A stretch of 64,000 nucleotides of DNA from Bradyrhizobium algeriense (GTDB lineage Bacteria; Pseudomonadota; Alphaproteobacteria; Rhizobiales; Xanthobacteraceae). Of this stretch, positions 7,980 to 16,711 are shown piece after piece (positions within the stretch are counted from its first letter, which is position 1; the number at the start of each line of letters is the position of its first letter). The notes under the pieces were generated by a model. It was not told the origin of the DNA, did no database searches, and was given only the letters and a program-made list of their open reading frames with translations. A program made the translations under genes and the position numbers. Location: the NCBI RefSeq assembly GCF_003062295.1, contig NZ_PYCN01000028.1, forward strand, positions 1 to 64,000. The letters are read 5' to 3'.

Positions 7980-8022
7980 GGCCCCCGTCAGTCGCCGCGT
8001 CTGACCGGGGCCGCATCTTTTT
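7980..8022 (+). terminator. Probable rho-independent terminator
   Basis: Arms GGCCCCCGTCAG (7980–7991) and CTGACCGGGGCC (8001–8012) pair with a single bulge and 9-base loop, followed by GCATCTTTTTG. It lies 130 bases after the GNAT gene and before the aldo/keto reductase gene, so it would insulate the latter. Confidence 0.55.
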
Positions 8023-8135
8023 GTGCCGCATGGCTGCCAAGCGTGGCGGCCGATATTACAGCTGCTTGCGGGTCGAAGCCGTGCGGGCCACAATGCCGGC
8101 CCCCTCTCCCCGCGTGCTTCCCACAGGATCGATCC

Positions 8136-9074
8136 ATGCAAATTCGCAACCTCGGCGGCTCCGGCCTGCGCGTTTCCGCCGTCGGGCTCGGCTGCAACAA
8201 TTTCGGCCAGCGCACTGACCTCGAGACCTCGCGTAAGGTCATCCACAAGGCGATCGACCTCGGCATCACGCTGTTCGACACCGCCGACATCTATGCCGGC
8301 ATGGGCGGCTCCGAGACCGTGCTCGGCACCGTGCTCGGCGACCGCCGCAAGGACATCGTGCTGGCGACGAAATATTCCAAGCCGATGGCAACCGACGGCA
8401 CCAGGCAGGGCGCCTCGCGTCGCTACATCATGTCCGCGGTCGAGGCCAGCCTGACGCGGCTGAACACCGACTACATCGATCTCTACCAGCAGCACGATTA
8501 CGATTCGCTAACGCCGATGGAAGAGACGTTGCGCGCGCTCGACGATCTCGTCCGCCAGGGCAAGGTCCGCTACATCGGCAATTCCAATTTTCCGGCCTGG
8601 CGCATCGCGGAAGCGGAAATGCTGGCACGGCAGATGAATGTCAGCCGCTTCGTTTCCTGCCAGGACGAATACAGCCTCGTGGTGCGCGGCATCGAAAAGG
8701 ATCTGCTGCCCGCGGCAACGGAATACAAGCTCGGCCTGCTGCCGTTCTTCCCGCTGGCCAGCGGCCTCCTCACCGGCAAGTACAAGCGCGGCGCCGCCGC
8801 GCCCGACGACACCCGCTTCGCCAAGGCGCCGGCGCTGAAGGACCGCTACGTCACGTCGCGCAATGAAGACATCGTCGAAAAGCTGCAGGCGTTCGCGTTA
8901 GCCCGCGGCCACACCATGCTCGAACTCGCGTTCTCCTGGCTCGCCTCCCGCCCGCAAGTCTCAAGCGTCATCGCCGGCGCGACGCGTGTCGAACAGGTCG
9001 AGCAGAACGTGAAAGCGATCGGCTGGGATTTGAGCGCGGAGGAGATGGCGGAGGTGGATGGGATCACGAAGTAG
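8136..9074 (+). CDS. Aldo/keto reductase
   Basis: 312 residues, a full-length NADPH-dependent (beta/alpha)8 barrel enzyme. The catalytic tetrad is visible: Asp and Tyr in LFDTADIYAGMGGSE, Lys in IVLATKYS, His in YQQHDYDSLTPMEETL. GKVRYIGNSNFPAW and the C-terminal SSVIAGATRVEQVEQNV (cofactor 2'-phosphate region) are also family signatures. This subgroup resembles YajO/YhdN-like reductases and the beta subunit-like group; the substrate aldehyde or ketone is unknown. Start at 8136 has AGGATC just upstream. Confidence 0.9.
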   Translation: MQIRNLGGSGLRVSAVGLGCNNFGQRTDLETSRKVIHKAIDLGITLFDTADIYAGMGGSETVLGTVLGDRRKDIVLATKYSKPMATDGTRQGASRRYIMSAVEASLTRLNTDYIDLYQQHDYDSLTPMEETLRALDDLVRQGKVRYIGNSNFPAWRIAEAEMLARQMNVSRFVSCQDEYSLVVRGIEKDLLPAATEYKLGLLPFFPLASGLLTGKYKRGAAAPDDTRFAKAPALKDRYVTSRNEDIVEKLQAFALARGHTMLELAFSWLASRPQVSSVIAGATRVEQVEQNVKAIGWDLSAEEMAEVDGITK

Positions 9075-9077
9075 CGG

Positions 9078-9180
9078 CGTCGTTCCGGGGCGTCCGAAGG
9101 ACGAACCCGGAACCTCGAGATTCCCCGATGTGCAATTGCACATCTGAGGTTCGCATCTTCGATGCGCCCCGGAATGACGG
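9078..9180. repeat. Palindromic intergenic repeat, family B (TCATTCCGGGGC)
   Basis: The outer arms CGTTCCGGGGCG (from 9081) and CGCCCCGGAATGACG (to about 9179) are inverted. The centre is a perfect 18-base palindrome GATGTGCAATTGCACATC (9127–9144). It fills almost the whole space between two convergent genes, so it probably serves as a bidirectional terminator. Confidence 0.75.
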
Positions 9181-9184
9181 TGTA

Positions 9185-10429
9185 TCACCCCACCAATCCC
9201 TGCATCGGCTTCACTGCGGCGCTGTCAGGAAACACGCTCTCCGCCAGCACCTTCTCCGCCAGCCCGAACTGATCCTTCAGCACGCCTTTCATCACCGCGC
9301 GCAGATCGGTGGTCGGAGCAAGATCGCGGGCCTGATAGAGATTGGCGGGCTTCAGCCCCGGCCAGTCCGCGATCACGCGGCCGCCTTTCACCGCGCCGCC
9401 GGCGACGAGCGCGATGGTGCCGGTGCCGTGGTCAGTGCCCTGGGTGCCGTTGATGCGCGCGGTGCGGCCGAATTCGGTGGCGACCACGATCACGGTGTCG
9501 CGCCAGCGTGGCTCCAGTCCGGTTTCGAATTCCGCCAAGGCGCCGTCGAGGCCACCGAGCAATTGCGCCAGCCGCCCGACCGGCCCGCCTTCGTTGGCAT
9601 GGGTATCCCAGCCGTCGAAGGCGAGCGCGCCGATCCGCGGGCCGTCGTCGGCGGCCATCAGCTTGGCGGCGCCGCGCGCCACCAGCCGCATCGCAGCCAC
9701 GCCATTGGTGCCGGGCTTCGGCTTCATGTCGTCGCCTTGCGCGGCCTTGTCGAGCGCCAGCCCCTGCTTCAACGCGCTCGCCAGCGCGGGATCGCGGTGT
9801 TGATAAAGTTCGACGAGCCGCATCGCGGTATCCTCCGCCGCCTGCGGCAGCGCGACCGGCGCCCAGCCGACGGTTGGCGCCGCGCCGCGCAGCACCAGCG
9901 GCGTGGTCGGGCCGACCGCAAGTCCGCTCGTCACCCGCTCGCCTTTCGGCAGGCCTTCCAGCGCGCGGTTGAGCCAGCCGGATTGCACCCGGCCCGGACC
10001 CGCAAAACCGCTTTCGAGCACGTCCTGCCCGTCGAAATGCGAACGATCGCGGTACGACGTCGCCACTGCATGGATCACGGCAGCCTTCTTCTCGCGATAC
10101 ATCCGCGCAAATTCCGGCATCGCCGGATGCAGCGAAAAGAAATTGTCGAGCCCTACAGCCGCGTTCGGACCGCTCGACGACAATGCGATCGAACCATGCA
10201 GGCCGGCATAGTCAGGATCGCCAATCGGCGCGACGGTGGCGAGCCCATCGAGCGCGCCGCGCAGGATGACGACCACCAACCGCGGATCGCGGCCGTCGGC
10301 GGCGCGCGCGAATTTCGGCAAATAGGCCCATGCCGCAAAGGAGGCGCCGCCGAGCAATAGCGCGCGCCGCGACGTCACCGGCGATCGCATGTCATCGCAG
10401 CAACCCGTTGTCGTTTCCATGGCTGTCAT
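9185..10429 (-). CDS. DUF1501 family Tat-exported protein
   Basis: 414 residues. A twin-arginine signal (SRRALLLGGASFAAWAYLPKFARA) sends the folded protein to the periplasm. DUF1501 belongs to the alkaline-phosphatase/sulfatase-like superfamily; the ILRGALDGLATVAP opening, FDGQDVLESG, FDGWDTHANEGGPVGRLAQLL and FGRTARINGTQGTDHGTG blocks are seen, the last two with the Asp/His cluster expected to bind metal. Enzymatic role is not established. It is encoded after, and overlaps by 4 bases (ATGA), the DUF1800 gene; this pairing is conserved widely. A second ATG 9 bases in (10420) has better spacing to GAGGAG and could be the real start. Confidence 0.85.
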   Translation of the reverse strand: MTAMETTTGCCDDMRSPVTSRRALLLGGASFAAWAYLPKFARAADGRDPRLVVVILRGALDGLATVAPIGDPDYAGLHGSIALSSSGPNAAVGLDNFFSLHPAMPEFARMYREKKAAVIHAVATSYRDRSHFDGQDVLESGFAGPGRVQSGWLNRALEGLPKGERVTSGLAVGPTTPLVLRGAAPTVGWAPVALPQAAEDTAMRLVELYQHRDPALASALKQGLALDKAAQGDDMKPKPGTNGVAAMRLVARGAAKLMAADDGPRIGALAFDGWDTHANEGGPVGRLAQLLGGLDGALAEFETGLEPRWRDTVIVVATEFGRTARINGTQGTDHGTGTIALVAGGAVKGGRVIADWPGLKPANLYQARDLAPTTDLRAVMKGVLKDQFGLAEKVLAESVFPDSAAVKPMQGLVG

Positions 10430-11988
10430 CTCCTCTGGAATTCCGGCGACATCAACAGCAGCGCCAGCGCCTGCTGCCGCGATTCTGCGCGCTCGATGGT
10501 TTTCCGCGTCTCTGATGACGCCGCGTCCGCGGCAACGAGTTCGAGCAGGTCGCGCGGATCGACGCCGTCGGCGAGCCGGGAGGCGATCTGCGCTGAGATA
10601 TCGAGCCGCAGCTTGATGCCTTCCGGCGCTGCCCAGGCCGCGTTCGTATCAGGGAAGCCGTTCGGCCCCGCGGGCGACCACAGCGGCTGGCCCAACGCGT
10701 TGAGGCCGCCGAGATAGCGGCCGGGATCGTTCGGTATCTGCGCGAGCAATCTTCCGGCCGCGACCAGGAATTCGTAAGGCGAGCGCATCTTGGAGAGCGG
10801 CGCCTTCCAGGCATCATCGGAATCCACCAGCGCCGTCGCCAGCGCCTTGAGATCGCCGTCGGTTCGCGTGAAGACGTCGGCGAGCCGCGCCACCAAAGCC
10901 GGCGGCGGATCGTCGGCCACGAAGTGACGCGCGAATTTGGTCGCGATGAATTTCGCAGTCGACGGATGGCGCGCAATGTCCGCCAGCACCGCCTCGCCCT
11001 GCCTGACGTCGGGGGCGTCGTAGATTTTTCCCATCACCCGCTGCGCGCCGGGCTGATGCGCGTTAGCATTGAACACGAAGCTGCCGGGCGCACCCAATTG
11101 CCCCAGCCTTCCCGCATAGGTCCAGCCCGTGATGATGTTCGCGAGCGACGTGACGTCCGCTTGCGAATAACCGCCGCCGACGCCGAGCGTATGCAGTTCC
11201 AGGATTTCGCGGGCAAGGTTTTCGTTCAGTCCGCGGTTGCGGTTTTTCCCGGCGCGCGAATCCGGGCCCAGCGATTGCTGGTTGTCGAGAAAGAACAGCA
11301 TCGCCGGATGCTGCTCGACCGCCTTCAGCATGTCGCCGAAACGCCCGAGCACGTGCGGCCGGATCGCCTCGCGCTCGAACGAGCCGGCCCACATCCGCGC
11401 CGGCCCGCCCTTGTTGGCGGAGATGCAGAAATGATTGGACCAGAACACCACCAGCCGCTCGGTAAATCCGCAATCGGCCATGACGGCCCGCTGCAGCCGC
11501 GCCAGCGCTTCGGCGCGAAAGGTTTTCTGGATGATGTTGAGCGGTGCCGGTGGCGGCTTTGGCGCATTCGGACGCATCGCTTCAGCAGGCGCCATGGCCG
11601 CGTTGGGGTTTTCCGGCGGGTTTGGCGGCGGCTCCTTTGACGGTTCTTTGGGCGCCATATCCATGGCGATGCTGTTGAGCGAAAGGTTTCTGCGCTGCGC
11701 TTTCGCATCCGGCGGCGGTTGACCTTCGGTGGCAGGCGCGGCCTGCTTGGCGGCGGCGTCGCGCGCCTGCTGGATCTCGAACTGATAGTCGAACACGGCC
11801 TTGCCGAGCGCCGGCGTCGACTGCAATCCCGGCACTTCGAGCAGTACGCCATTGGGACGGGCGAGTTCTGCCTTGACGAAGCCGCGCGGATCGGAGGCGG
11901 CATTGAGAAAATCGCCGGATGCCCCGCCGCGCGCGCCCAGTCCGAAGCGATTGAGCGCAACAAGGGCTGCTTGCGAATCGCGGGCCAT
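10426..11988 (-). CDS. DUF1800 domain-containing protein
   Basis: 520 residues. N-terminal LVALNRFGLGARGG is the usual start of DUF1800 proteins. A proline-rich, low-complexity insert (about residues 95–155, with repeated PPNPPENP-type runs) precedes the core: LARLQRAVMADCGFTERLVVFWSNHFCIS, NENLAREILELHTLGVGGGYSQADVTSLANIITGWTY (the most conserved block), and the C-terminal GNxxW-like GQPLWSPAGPNGFPD. Function is unknown; the gene is nearly always followed by a DUF1501 gene, as here, implying a two-protein exported system. No clear signal peptide is visible. Start at 11988 follows AAGGGA; an upstream in-frame start would add 36 residues of poor quality. Confidence 0.85.
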   Translation of the reverse strand: MARDSQAALVALNRFGLGARGGASGDFLNAASDPRGFVKAELARPNGVLLEVPGLQSTPALGKAVFDYQFEIQQARDAAAKQAAPATEGQPPPDAKAQRRNLSLNSIAMDMAPKEPSKEPPPNPPENPNAAMAPAEAMRPNAPKPPPAPLNIIQKTFRAEALARLQRAVMADCGFTERLVVFWSNHFCISANKGGPARMWAGSFEREAIRPHVLGRFGDMLKAVEQHPAMLFFLDNQQSLGPDSRAGKNRNRGLNENLAREILELHTLGVGGGYSQADVTSLANIITGWTYAGRLGQLGAPGSFVFNANAHQPGAQRVMGKIYDAPDVRQGEAVLADIARHPSTAKFIATKFARHFVADDPPPALVARLADVFTRTDGDLKALATALVDSDDAWKAPLSKMRSPYEFLVAAGRLLAQIPNDPGRYLGGLNALGQPLWSPAGPNGFPDTNAAWAAPEGIKLRLDISAQIASRLADGVDPRDLLELVAADAASSETRKTIERAESRQQALALLLMSPEFQRR

Positions 11989-12089
11989 CGGATTTCCCTT
12001 GGAATTTCCCGGGCGTATAGTAGCTGTCGAGTATAACGCGCTTCGGCATGAACCCGGGATTAATTCCGCGTCAGGATGTTGCCCCGTTG

Positions 12090-12293
12090 ATGACAAATCG
12101 CTTGGAAAATCAGCCCACGCGCCGCCTCGCCTGCGCCCGATGCGGAACCGAATTCAATTGCAGCCTGTCCGGCCCCTGCTGGTGCAGCGACGAGGCGTTC
12201 CGCCTGCCGATGCCCACGGATGGCGACGATTGTCTCTGCCCTGACTGCCTGCGCAAGCTGGCGGAACAGCGCGCGGACGCGAGTGCGACGTGA
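12090..12293 (+). CDS. Cysteine-rich CWC family protein
   Basis: 67 residues with six cysteines in the pattern C-A-R-C ... C-x5-C-W-C-S ... C-L-C-P-D-C, the signature of the cysteine-rich CWC family, a small putative zinc-binding protein. Its role is unknown; it may be a protein- or nucleic-acid-binding zinc ribbon. The stop overlaps the start of the next gene (GTGA at 12290), so it is translationally coupled to the HAD phosphatase. An in-frame ATG at 12048 would add 14 unsupported residues. Confidence 0.8.
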   Translation: MTNRLENQPTRRLACARCGTEFNCSLSGPCWCSDEAFRLPMPTDGDDCLCPDCLRKLAEQRADASAT

Positions 12294-12982
12294 CCGGAAA
12301 ATGGAATGTCAGCGCCGTCCTGCTCGACATGGACGGCACGCTGCTCGACACCGAGAAAGTCTATTTCAACAGCCTGGTCGCGGCGCTCAGTGCGAGCGGC
12401 TACGCCGATGACGCCATCGCGCTCTGCCACGCCATGGTCGGCCTTCCCGGACCAGCCTGCGAGGCCATGCTGCTCGATCGCTACGGCAACAACTTTCCGC
12501 TCGCCGAGATCAACCGCGCCTTCCTCGCCAATCGCGACAAGTTCATGGAGGCCGGCCTGCCGCTCAAGCCAGGCACGCTGGAACTACTCGACGGGTTCGC
12601 CGCCGCCAATTGCCCGATGGCGATCGTGACCTCGTCGTCGCGCCGCTCCGCCGAGCGCAATCTTTCGCTTGCCGGAATCCGCTCGCGCTTCAACACCATC
12701 CTGACGCTGGACGATGTCGCGCACGGCAAGCCGAGCCCGGACCTCTATCTCCTAGCCGCTTCGCGCCTCGGCCTCGCGCCACAGGTCTGCGTCGCGGTGG
12801 AAGATTCCAATCACGGCGTGACCGCCTCCCACGCCGCCGGCGCGATCACGATCATGGTGCCGGACATGGCACCGCCGACCGACGAGGCGCGCGCGAAATG
12901 CGCGGCCGTACTCCCCGACCTGAATGCGGTGCTGCAGACGTTGCGGGAGCGGTCGTCGTTACTCCACCGGCCCGGCAAATAG
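12290..12982 (+). CDS. HAD-superfamily hydrolase (beta-phosphoglucomutase/phosphoglycolate phosphatase-like)
   Basis: 230 residues, subfamily IA HAD with an alpha-helical cap. Motif I is LLDMDGTLLDTEKVYF with the nucleophile Asp and acid/base Asp; motif II is IVTSSSRR; motif III Lys lies in DDVAHGKPSPDLYLLAA; motif IV is VAVEDSNHGVTAS. All catalytic residues are present. It dephosphorylates a small phosphometabolite that cannot be named from sequence. It begins with GTG overlapping the CWC gene stop. The 3' end runs 24 bases into the convergent VOC gene (12959–12982 shared). Confidence 0.88.
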   Translation: MTGKWNVSAVLLDMDGTLLDTEKVYFNSLVAALSASGYADDAIALCHAMVGLPGPACEAMLLDRYGNNFPLAEINRAFLANRDKFMEAGLPLKPGTLELLDGFAAANCPMAIVTSSSRRSAERNLSLAGIRSRFNTILTLDDVAHGKPSPDLYLLAASRLGLAPQVCVAVEDSNHGVTASHAAGAITIMVPDMAPPTDEARAKCAAVLPDLNAVLQTLRERSSLLHRPGK

Positions 12983-13606
12983 CAGCAGATTGCCGTCCGG
13001 ATCCTTCACGATGAAATTGCGCGCGCCCCAGGGCTCCCGCCTCAGCGTCTGGAAGAAGGTGACGCCCGCCGACTGATACGCAAGGAAGAGTTTTTTGATC
13101 TCTTCCGCGGTCGCGACCGTGAGCGAAGCGGCGAGCAACTCTTCGCGGTCGCGCAGTTCGGGATCTATCAGCGGTTTGGCGACGCAGCGCAAGTTGATCC
13201 GTGCCGCATCGCGCGCGACCTGGGCGTAAAATGGCGGCTCGCCATAGGTGAAGACCACGGTGAAGCCGAGCTTGCCCGTAAAGAAATCGCAGGACGCCTT
13301 GATATCGGCGACGAAGAGCTGCGGCTCGGCGGCGGTGACGACGGCTGCGGTGGAAGTGGTGTCTGCATGATCCGACATGGTCGAAAATCCTGTCTTGAGC
13401 GCCTGCCAGCTCTCGAAACCATGCTGCCGTGCGACCAGTTCCTGCGCATCGCTGAGGCGAAAATGGTGCGCGAGGATGTCAGGATCGATCATCTGGCTGA
13501 AGCGGGGCAAGCCCGACCTGATCTGGGCGGCGACCGGATAGTAGCGGTCACGATGCCAGCGCAGGATGAGCTTGGCCTGTTTGCGAAGGTTTTCGATATT
13601 CGGCAT
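12959..13606 (-). CDS. VOC (glyoxalase/bleomycin resistance) protein with an N-terminal helical domain
   Basis: 215 residues in two parts. Residues 1–75 (MPNIENLRKQAKLILRWH ... LVARQHGFESWQALK) form a helical domain also found at the N-terminus of ankyrin-repeat and VOC proteins of Bradyrhizobium relatives. Residues about 90–215 are a VOC fold (EPQLFVADIKASCDFFTGKLGF ... FIVKDPDGNLLLFAGP), with the family's pattern of paired beta-alpha-beta-beta-beta units. The role could be antibiotic binding or a dioxygenase-like reaction; not predictable. An in-frame ATG at 13642 lies inside a hairpin-like intergenic sequence (GTAGGTGGGC...GCGCCCTAC), so the later start is preferred. Confidence 0.75.
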   Translation of the reverse strand: MPNIENLRKQAKLILRWHRDRYYPVAAQIRSGLPRFSQMIDPDILAHHFRLSDAQELVARQHGFESWQALKTGFSTMSDHADTTSTAAVVTAAEPQLFVADIKASCDFFTGKLGFTVVFTYGEPPFYAQVARDAARINLRCVAKPLIDPELRDREELLAASLTVATAEEIKKLFLAYQSAGVTFFQTLRREPWGARNFIVKDPDGNLLLFAGPVE

Positions 13607-13799
13607 GGGCGCGGCTACGGTTGACGTCGCGTAGGTGGGCATTGCCCCTTCGGCCGAAAGCCGATGCGCCCTACATGCAGCGGGGGTCAGGATGCCGGGC
13701 CGTCTCGCGGCTGTCAATCGGTGCCCGCGCTAACGCCGCCGCAATTATCGCGGCCGCTGACGCCAGGCAGAAATCACGCTGCAGGTTCCGTTTGGTGGA

Positions 13800-13976
13800 C
13801 TAGGCGGCGTTTTTGGTCGCAAGCACCGTCCGCAGGTCGTCCACCAGTTCGCGGTAATGAAAGGCGAGGCGCAGGTACAGCTCGCGCTTCGCCCCATCCG
13901 TCGTCAGCTTGCCAATCAAATCGCATTCGGCAGCAAGAGTTTCAAACCGCTCCAATTTGGCTTCAAGGTCGGTCAT
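13800..13976 (-). CDS. Small hypothetical protein (58 aa)
   Basis: MTDLEAKLERFETLAAEC... is wholly alpha-helical and acidic/basic amphipathic, with AKRELYLRLAFHYRELVDDL in the middle. Such sequences occur in Bradyrhizobium relatives as short unannotated proteins. The start is well supported by GGGGGAGG seven bases upstream of the ATG at 13976. No function known. Confidence 0.7.
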   Translation of the reverse strand: MTDLEAKLERFETLAAECDLIGKLTTDGAKRELYLRLAFHYRELVDDLRTVLATKNAA

Positions 13977-14156
13977 GACACGCCTCCCCCTAACGGCTAG
14001 CAAGGAGATAAGACTACGCCTTCATTTTACGTCACAGCTAACATCGTTATCGGATAGAACTAATTTACAGCCTTGGCGATTGGCCGGACAGTCGCGCAAT
14101 CATTGCCTGCTGATTTGCGCCAGCGACAGCGATCACGTCTATCGCTGCTGCTGCCG

Positions 14157-14849
14157 CTACCCGTGATATCCCGGCGACTTCCGCGCCAGCCCATCAAACG
14201 CATCGAACAGCCGCTCGCGCCAGGCATAGACCGGATCGTCCTCCATCAGCAGCTTGAACGGGCTGACCACCCGCGCCCACTGGAACGCGCCGAACACGAT
14301 GTAGTCTGCATAGTTCGCCTTCGCGCCGCCGATATAGGCTTGCGTCCTTAGCGTCAGCCGCAACGGGTCGAGCGATTTGCGGAAACCTTCGACCGCCTTG
14401 TCGCGGCTGGCCATGATCTCTTCCAGCGGCTTGCCGAAGCGCGCCTCGCGGCTTTTGCGGAAATAGGCCGCGTCCTCCGGGTTCAGGTTGAGCGGGATGT
14501 CGGCGATGATGAGCGGAAACATGCCGCCGATCACCCCGTCGCCCCACCAGTTCAGCATCCGCGCCATGGCGCGGCCGCCCTCGCCGCCGAACAGTGACGG
14601 CCGGTCCGGATAGGTGTCTTCGAGATAGTTGGCGATGGTCCAGGAATCGACGACCGCGCTATCGCCGTCGAGCAGCACCGGCACTTTTTCCGAACCATGC
14701 GGCGCGATCGCGCCTTTCTCGGTGAAGCGCCACGGGATGGTTTCCGCCGACAGCCCCTTATGCGCCAACGCCATCCGCGTCCGCCAGCAGAACGGGCTGA
14801 AGGGACGGGATGCGTCGGTGCCGACGAGTTCGAAAAGTTTGAGCGACAT
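14157..14849 (-). CDS. Glutathione S-transferase, beta-etherase (LigE)-like
   Basis: 230 residues. The N-terminal thioredoxin-like domain reads MSLKLFELVGTDASRPFSPFCWRTRMAL, then EKVPVLLDGDSAVVDSWTIANYLEDTYPDRPSL with the cis-Pro and DS glutathione contact. The SRPFSPFCWRTRMALAHKGL start resembles the LigE/LigP beta-aryl-etherase group of GSTs, which cleave lignin-type ether bonds or dehalogenate; whether this member does so is unproven. The C-terminal domain has YADYIVFGAFQWARVVSPF. Single gene, no partner. Confidence 0.85.
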   Translation of the reverse strand: MSLKLFELVGTDASRPFSPFCWRTRMALAHKGLSAETIPWRFTEKGAIAPHGSEKVPVLLDGDSAVVDSWTIANYLEDTYPDRPSLFGGEGGRAMARMLNWWGDGVIGGMFPLIIADIPLNLNPEDAAYFRKSREARFGKPLEEIMASRDKAVEGFRKSLDPLRLTLRTQAYIGGAKANYADYIVFGAFQWARVVSPFKLLMEDDPVYAWRERLFDAFDGLARKSPGYHG

Positions 14850-14945
14850 TGGCGACCTCTTGGAAGACGGTCGCCAGATTAGCCTTCATGGCCGCCAGTG
14901 CAAGTGACGACCTGCTCGCCGCATGAATCGCACACTCCCCACTCG

Positions 14946-15099
14946 CGTCATGCCCGGGCAGAAGCGCGAAGCGCGTCTTCGCGCTAGATGTCCCGGGCAT
15001 CCACGTCTTTCTTTTCCGTCATGTCCAAAGACGTGGATGGCCGGGCATAGGCGAGCGGAAGCGACGCCGTCCTTCAGACGGCTATGCCCGGCCATGACG
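14946..15099. repeat. Palindromic intergenic repeat, family A (GTCATGCCCGGG ... CCACGTCTT)
   Basis: Starts CGTCATGCCCGGG and ends CCCGGCCATGACG in inverted orientation. Inside is a second inverted pair, GGGCATCCACGTCTTT and AAAGACGTGGATGGCC, and a third hairpin AGCGCGAAGCGCGTCTTCGCGCT. Related copies lie at 32443–32567, 37638–37718 and 56978–57011. It occupies most of the 317-base gap between two minus-strand genes. Confidence 0.8.
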
Positions 15100-15166
15100 A
15101 TGGAAGCAGGGATTTGAAACATGCGACTGCGCAGCTTTAGGCCGCGCAATCGCAGACCCGCAACAC

Positions 15167-16711
15167 CTAGACCGTCGAGATGCCGTCGATCGGGCTGATG
15201 TCGCCGACAAACCTCAGCAGATCGGCCATGGTGAAATCGCCAGGCGTCTGGGAGGGCAGTGTCGGCTTCCAGTTCTTGCCCTTCAGCCACAGATACGACT
15301 GATGATCGCCGTGCACGAGGCCGACGAACACTTCCGCCACGATCGTAGCCCCGACCGGTCCGAGCTTTTCGCCGCCGCCGCGCTGCTCCGCTTCCTTGAG
15401 GATGTAGTACCAGAGCGGTGTGTGCTCATGCAGGCCGTGCTTCTTGGCCACCGCGCCGTCCGTTCCCTTCGCAATCTCGGCCGGGGTAAGCGGATTCTTG
15501 ATCCTCATCGCCCTGGCGACATCCTGTCCCGACGGCAATCCCAGCATGACACCGCGCTTCAGGTTGCGGAATGGCAGGCTACCGCCGCCGCCCGGCAGAT
15601 CGTGCAGTTGGGGTATCAGGAACGGATCGACCTTGCGCGAGGGATTGAGCCGCACATTGGGGGGATTGGCCGCCAGCACTTCGTGATAGCGGCGCCAGTC
15701 GATGATCCAGTTGCTCGAAAGTACCGGAATCGGTAGCGGCGGCTGCACCGGATCAGGCGCGAGATCGCCGATGATTCCGCCCGACAGGCCGGTGAATCTG
15801 AACAGCAGATCGAGCGTGGCCGGAATGCCGCCGCCCGGCGTGAAGATGCGGTTGTGGCTGTAGACTTCGCGCACCATGCTGTGGCCGAAGCGGTACGCCG
15901 CCGCGGAGAACTCGACCGGCATGTAGGGCGTCTTCTTGAAGCGGTAGAAGCGGCGCCCCTGATCGAGGATCTTGGCGACGATTCCTTTCTCGGTGATGCG
16001 CTCCACGAAATCGTGCAGCACCATCCATTGATAATGCCAGGTCACCAGCTGGCGCGCCTGCGCGAATATCTCGCCGGCCGGCACCCCGGACGCCGCGAGA
16101 TGGTCGCAGACCTTGTTGTGAAACTTCAGCATTGCCAGGTGGGTCTGCGCAACGACGAGATTTTCGTCATTGCGATGATCGCCGATCAGCGCGAAGCCTT
16201 CCGGATTGCGCGGCAAGTCGTTGCGCGGCGTAATGGTTACGGCGTCAACGCTGATGGTCTTGCCGACCAGCAGTTTCGGACCGGGCGTCTTGCCGTCGGC
16301 ATCGCCGGGATTGCGCGCGTAGAGCTGCCGGCTGCCGTCGGGACCGAGGCCGTAGACACTGTCGAGATCGAGCGCCGGCGTACGGAAATTCTCGACTGCG
16401 GTGGGATCGGCTTCCTTGTCGCCGAGCGAGGTAAGATCGAGCGTGATGTCGTGATCGACGAACTGGCCGAGATAGGTGAACCCGGCAGGGATTTTGGTGT
16501 TGTTACCGGCGGCATCGCCCGGATTGGCGTCCTTCATCGCGTCGGCAAGCTCTTTCAGCGGAGCGTCGTCGACGGCGAGCGGTTCGAGATTCGGGAACAT
16601 TCGCCCGAACATTCCGGGATCGTCGTGCCCGGAAAGCGAATCCAGAAATTGTCGGGTCGGTTGGCGGCCAGCTTTGCCATGGCCGGGCTGGACATTCACT
16701 TGTGTTGCCAT
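15167..16711 (-). CDS. Animal-type haem peroxidase family protein
   Basis: 514 residues of the peroxidase–cyclooxygenase (animal haem peroxidase) superfamily, uncommon in bacteria. TYLGQFVDHDITLDLTSL carries the distal histidine and calcium-site region; LDLDSVYGLGPDGSRQLY follows; NLVVAQTHLAMLKFHNKVCDHL contains the conserved NxxLxxxHN-like helix; and AAYRFGHSMVREVYSHN carries the proximal haem histidine. Expected activity is oxidation of halides or organics with peroxide. No signal peptide is visible at the N-terminus (MATQVNVQPGHGKAGRQ), so it may stay in the cytoplasm or leave by a C-terminal signal. The ATG at 16711 follows GGAGG. No neighbouring calcium-binding repeat protein or secretion gene. 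Confidence 0.85.
   Translation of the reverse strand: MATQVNVQPGHGKAGRQPTRQFLDSLSGHDDPGMFGRMFPNLEPLAVDDAPLKELADAMKDANPGDAAGNNTKIPAGFTYLGQFVDHDITLDLTSLGDKEADPTAVENFRTPALDLDSVYGLGPDGSRQLYARNPGDADGKTPGPKLLVGKTISVDAVTITPRNDLPRNPEGFALIGDHRNDENLVVAQTHLAMLKFHNKVCDHLAASGVPAGEIFAQARQLVTWHYQWMVLHDFVERITEKGIVAKILDQGRRFYRFKKTPYMPVEFSAAAYRFGHSMVREVYSHNRIFTPGGGIPATLDLLFRFTGLSGGIIGDLAPDPVQPPLPIPVLSSNWIIDWRRYHEVLAANPPNVRLNPSRKVDPFLIPQLHDLPGGGGSLPFRNLKRGVMLGLPSGQDVARAMRIKNPLTPAEIAKGTDGAVAKKHGLHEHTPLWYYILKEAEQRGGGEKLGPVGATIVAEVFVGLVHGDHQSYLWLKGKNWKPTLPSQTPGDFTMADLLRFVGDISPIDGISTV

Noticed and set aside
9128..10360. 410-codon plus-strand frame over the DUF1501 gene
   Set aside because: Antisense shadow of a gene with a Tat signal and family motifs; the product is Arg/Ala/His-rich with no recognisable domain.
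13631..13674. Additional palindromic repeat (GTAGGTGGGC...GCGCCCTAC)
   Set aside because: The arms match imperfectly and there is no second copy in the window. Used only as evidence against an early start for the VOC gene.
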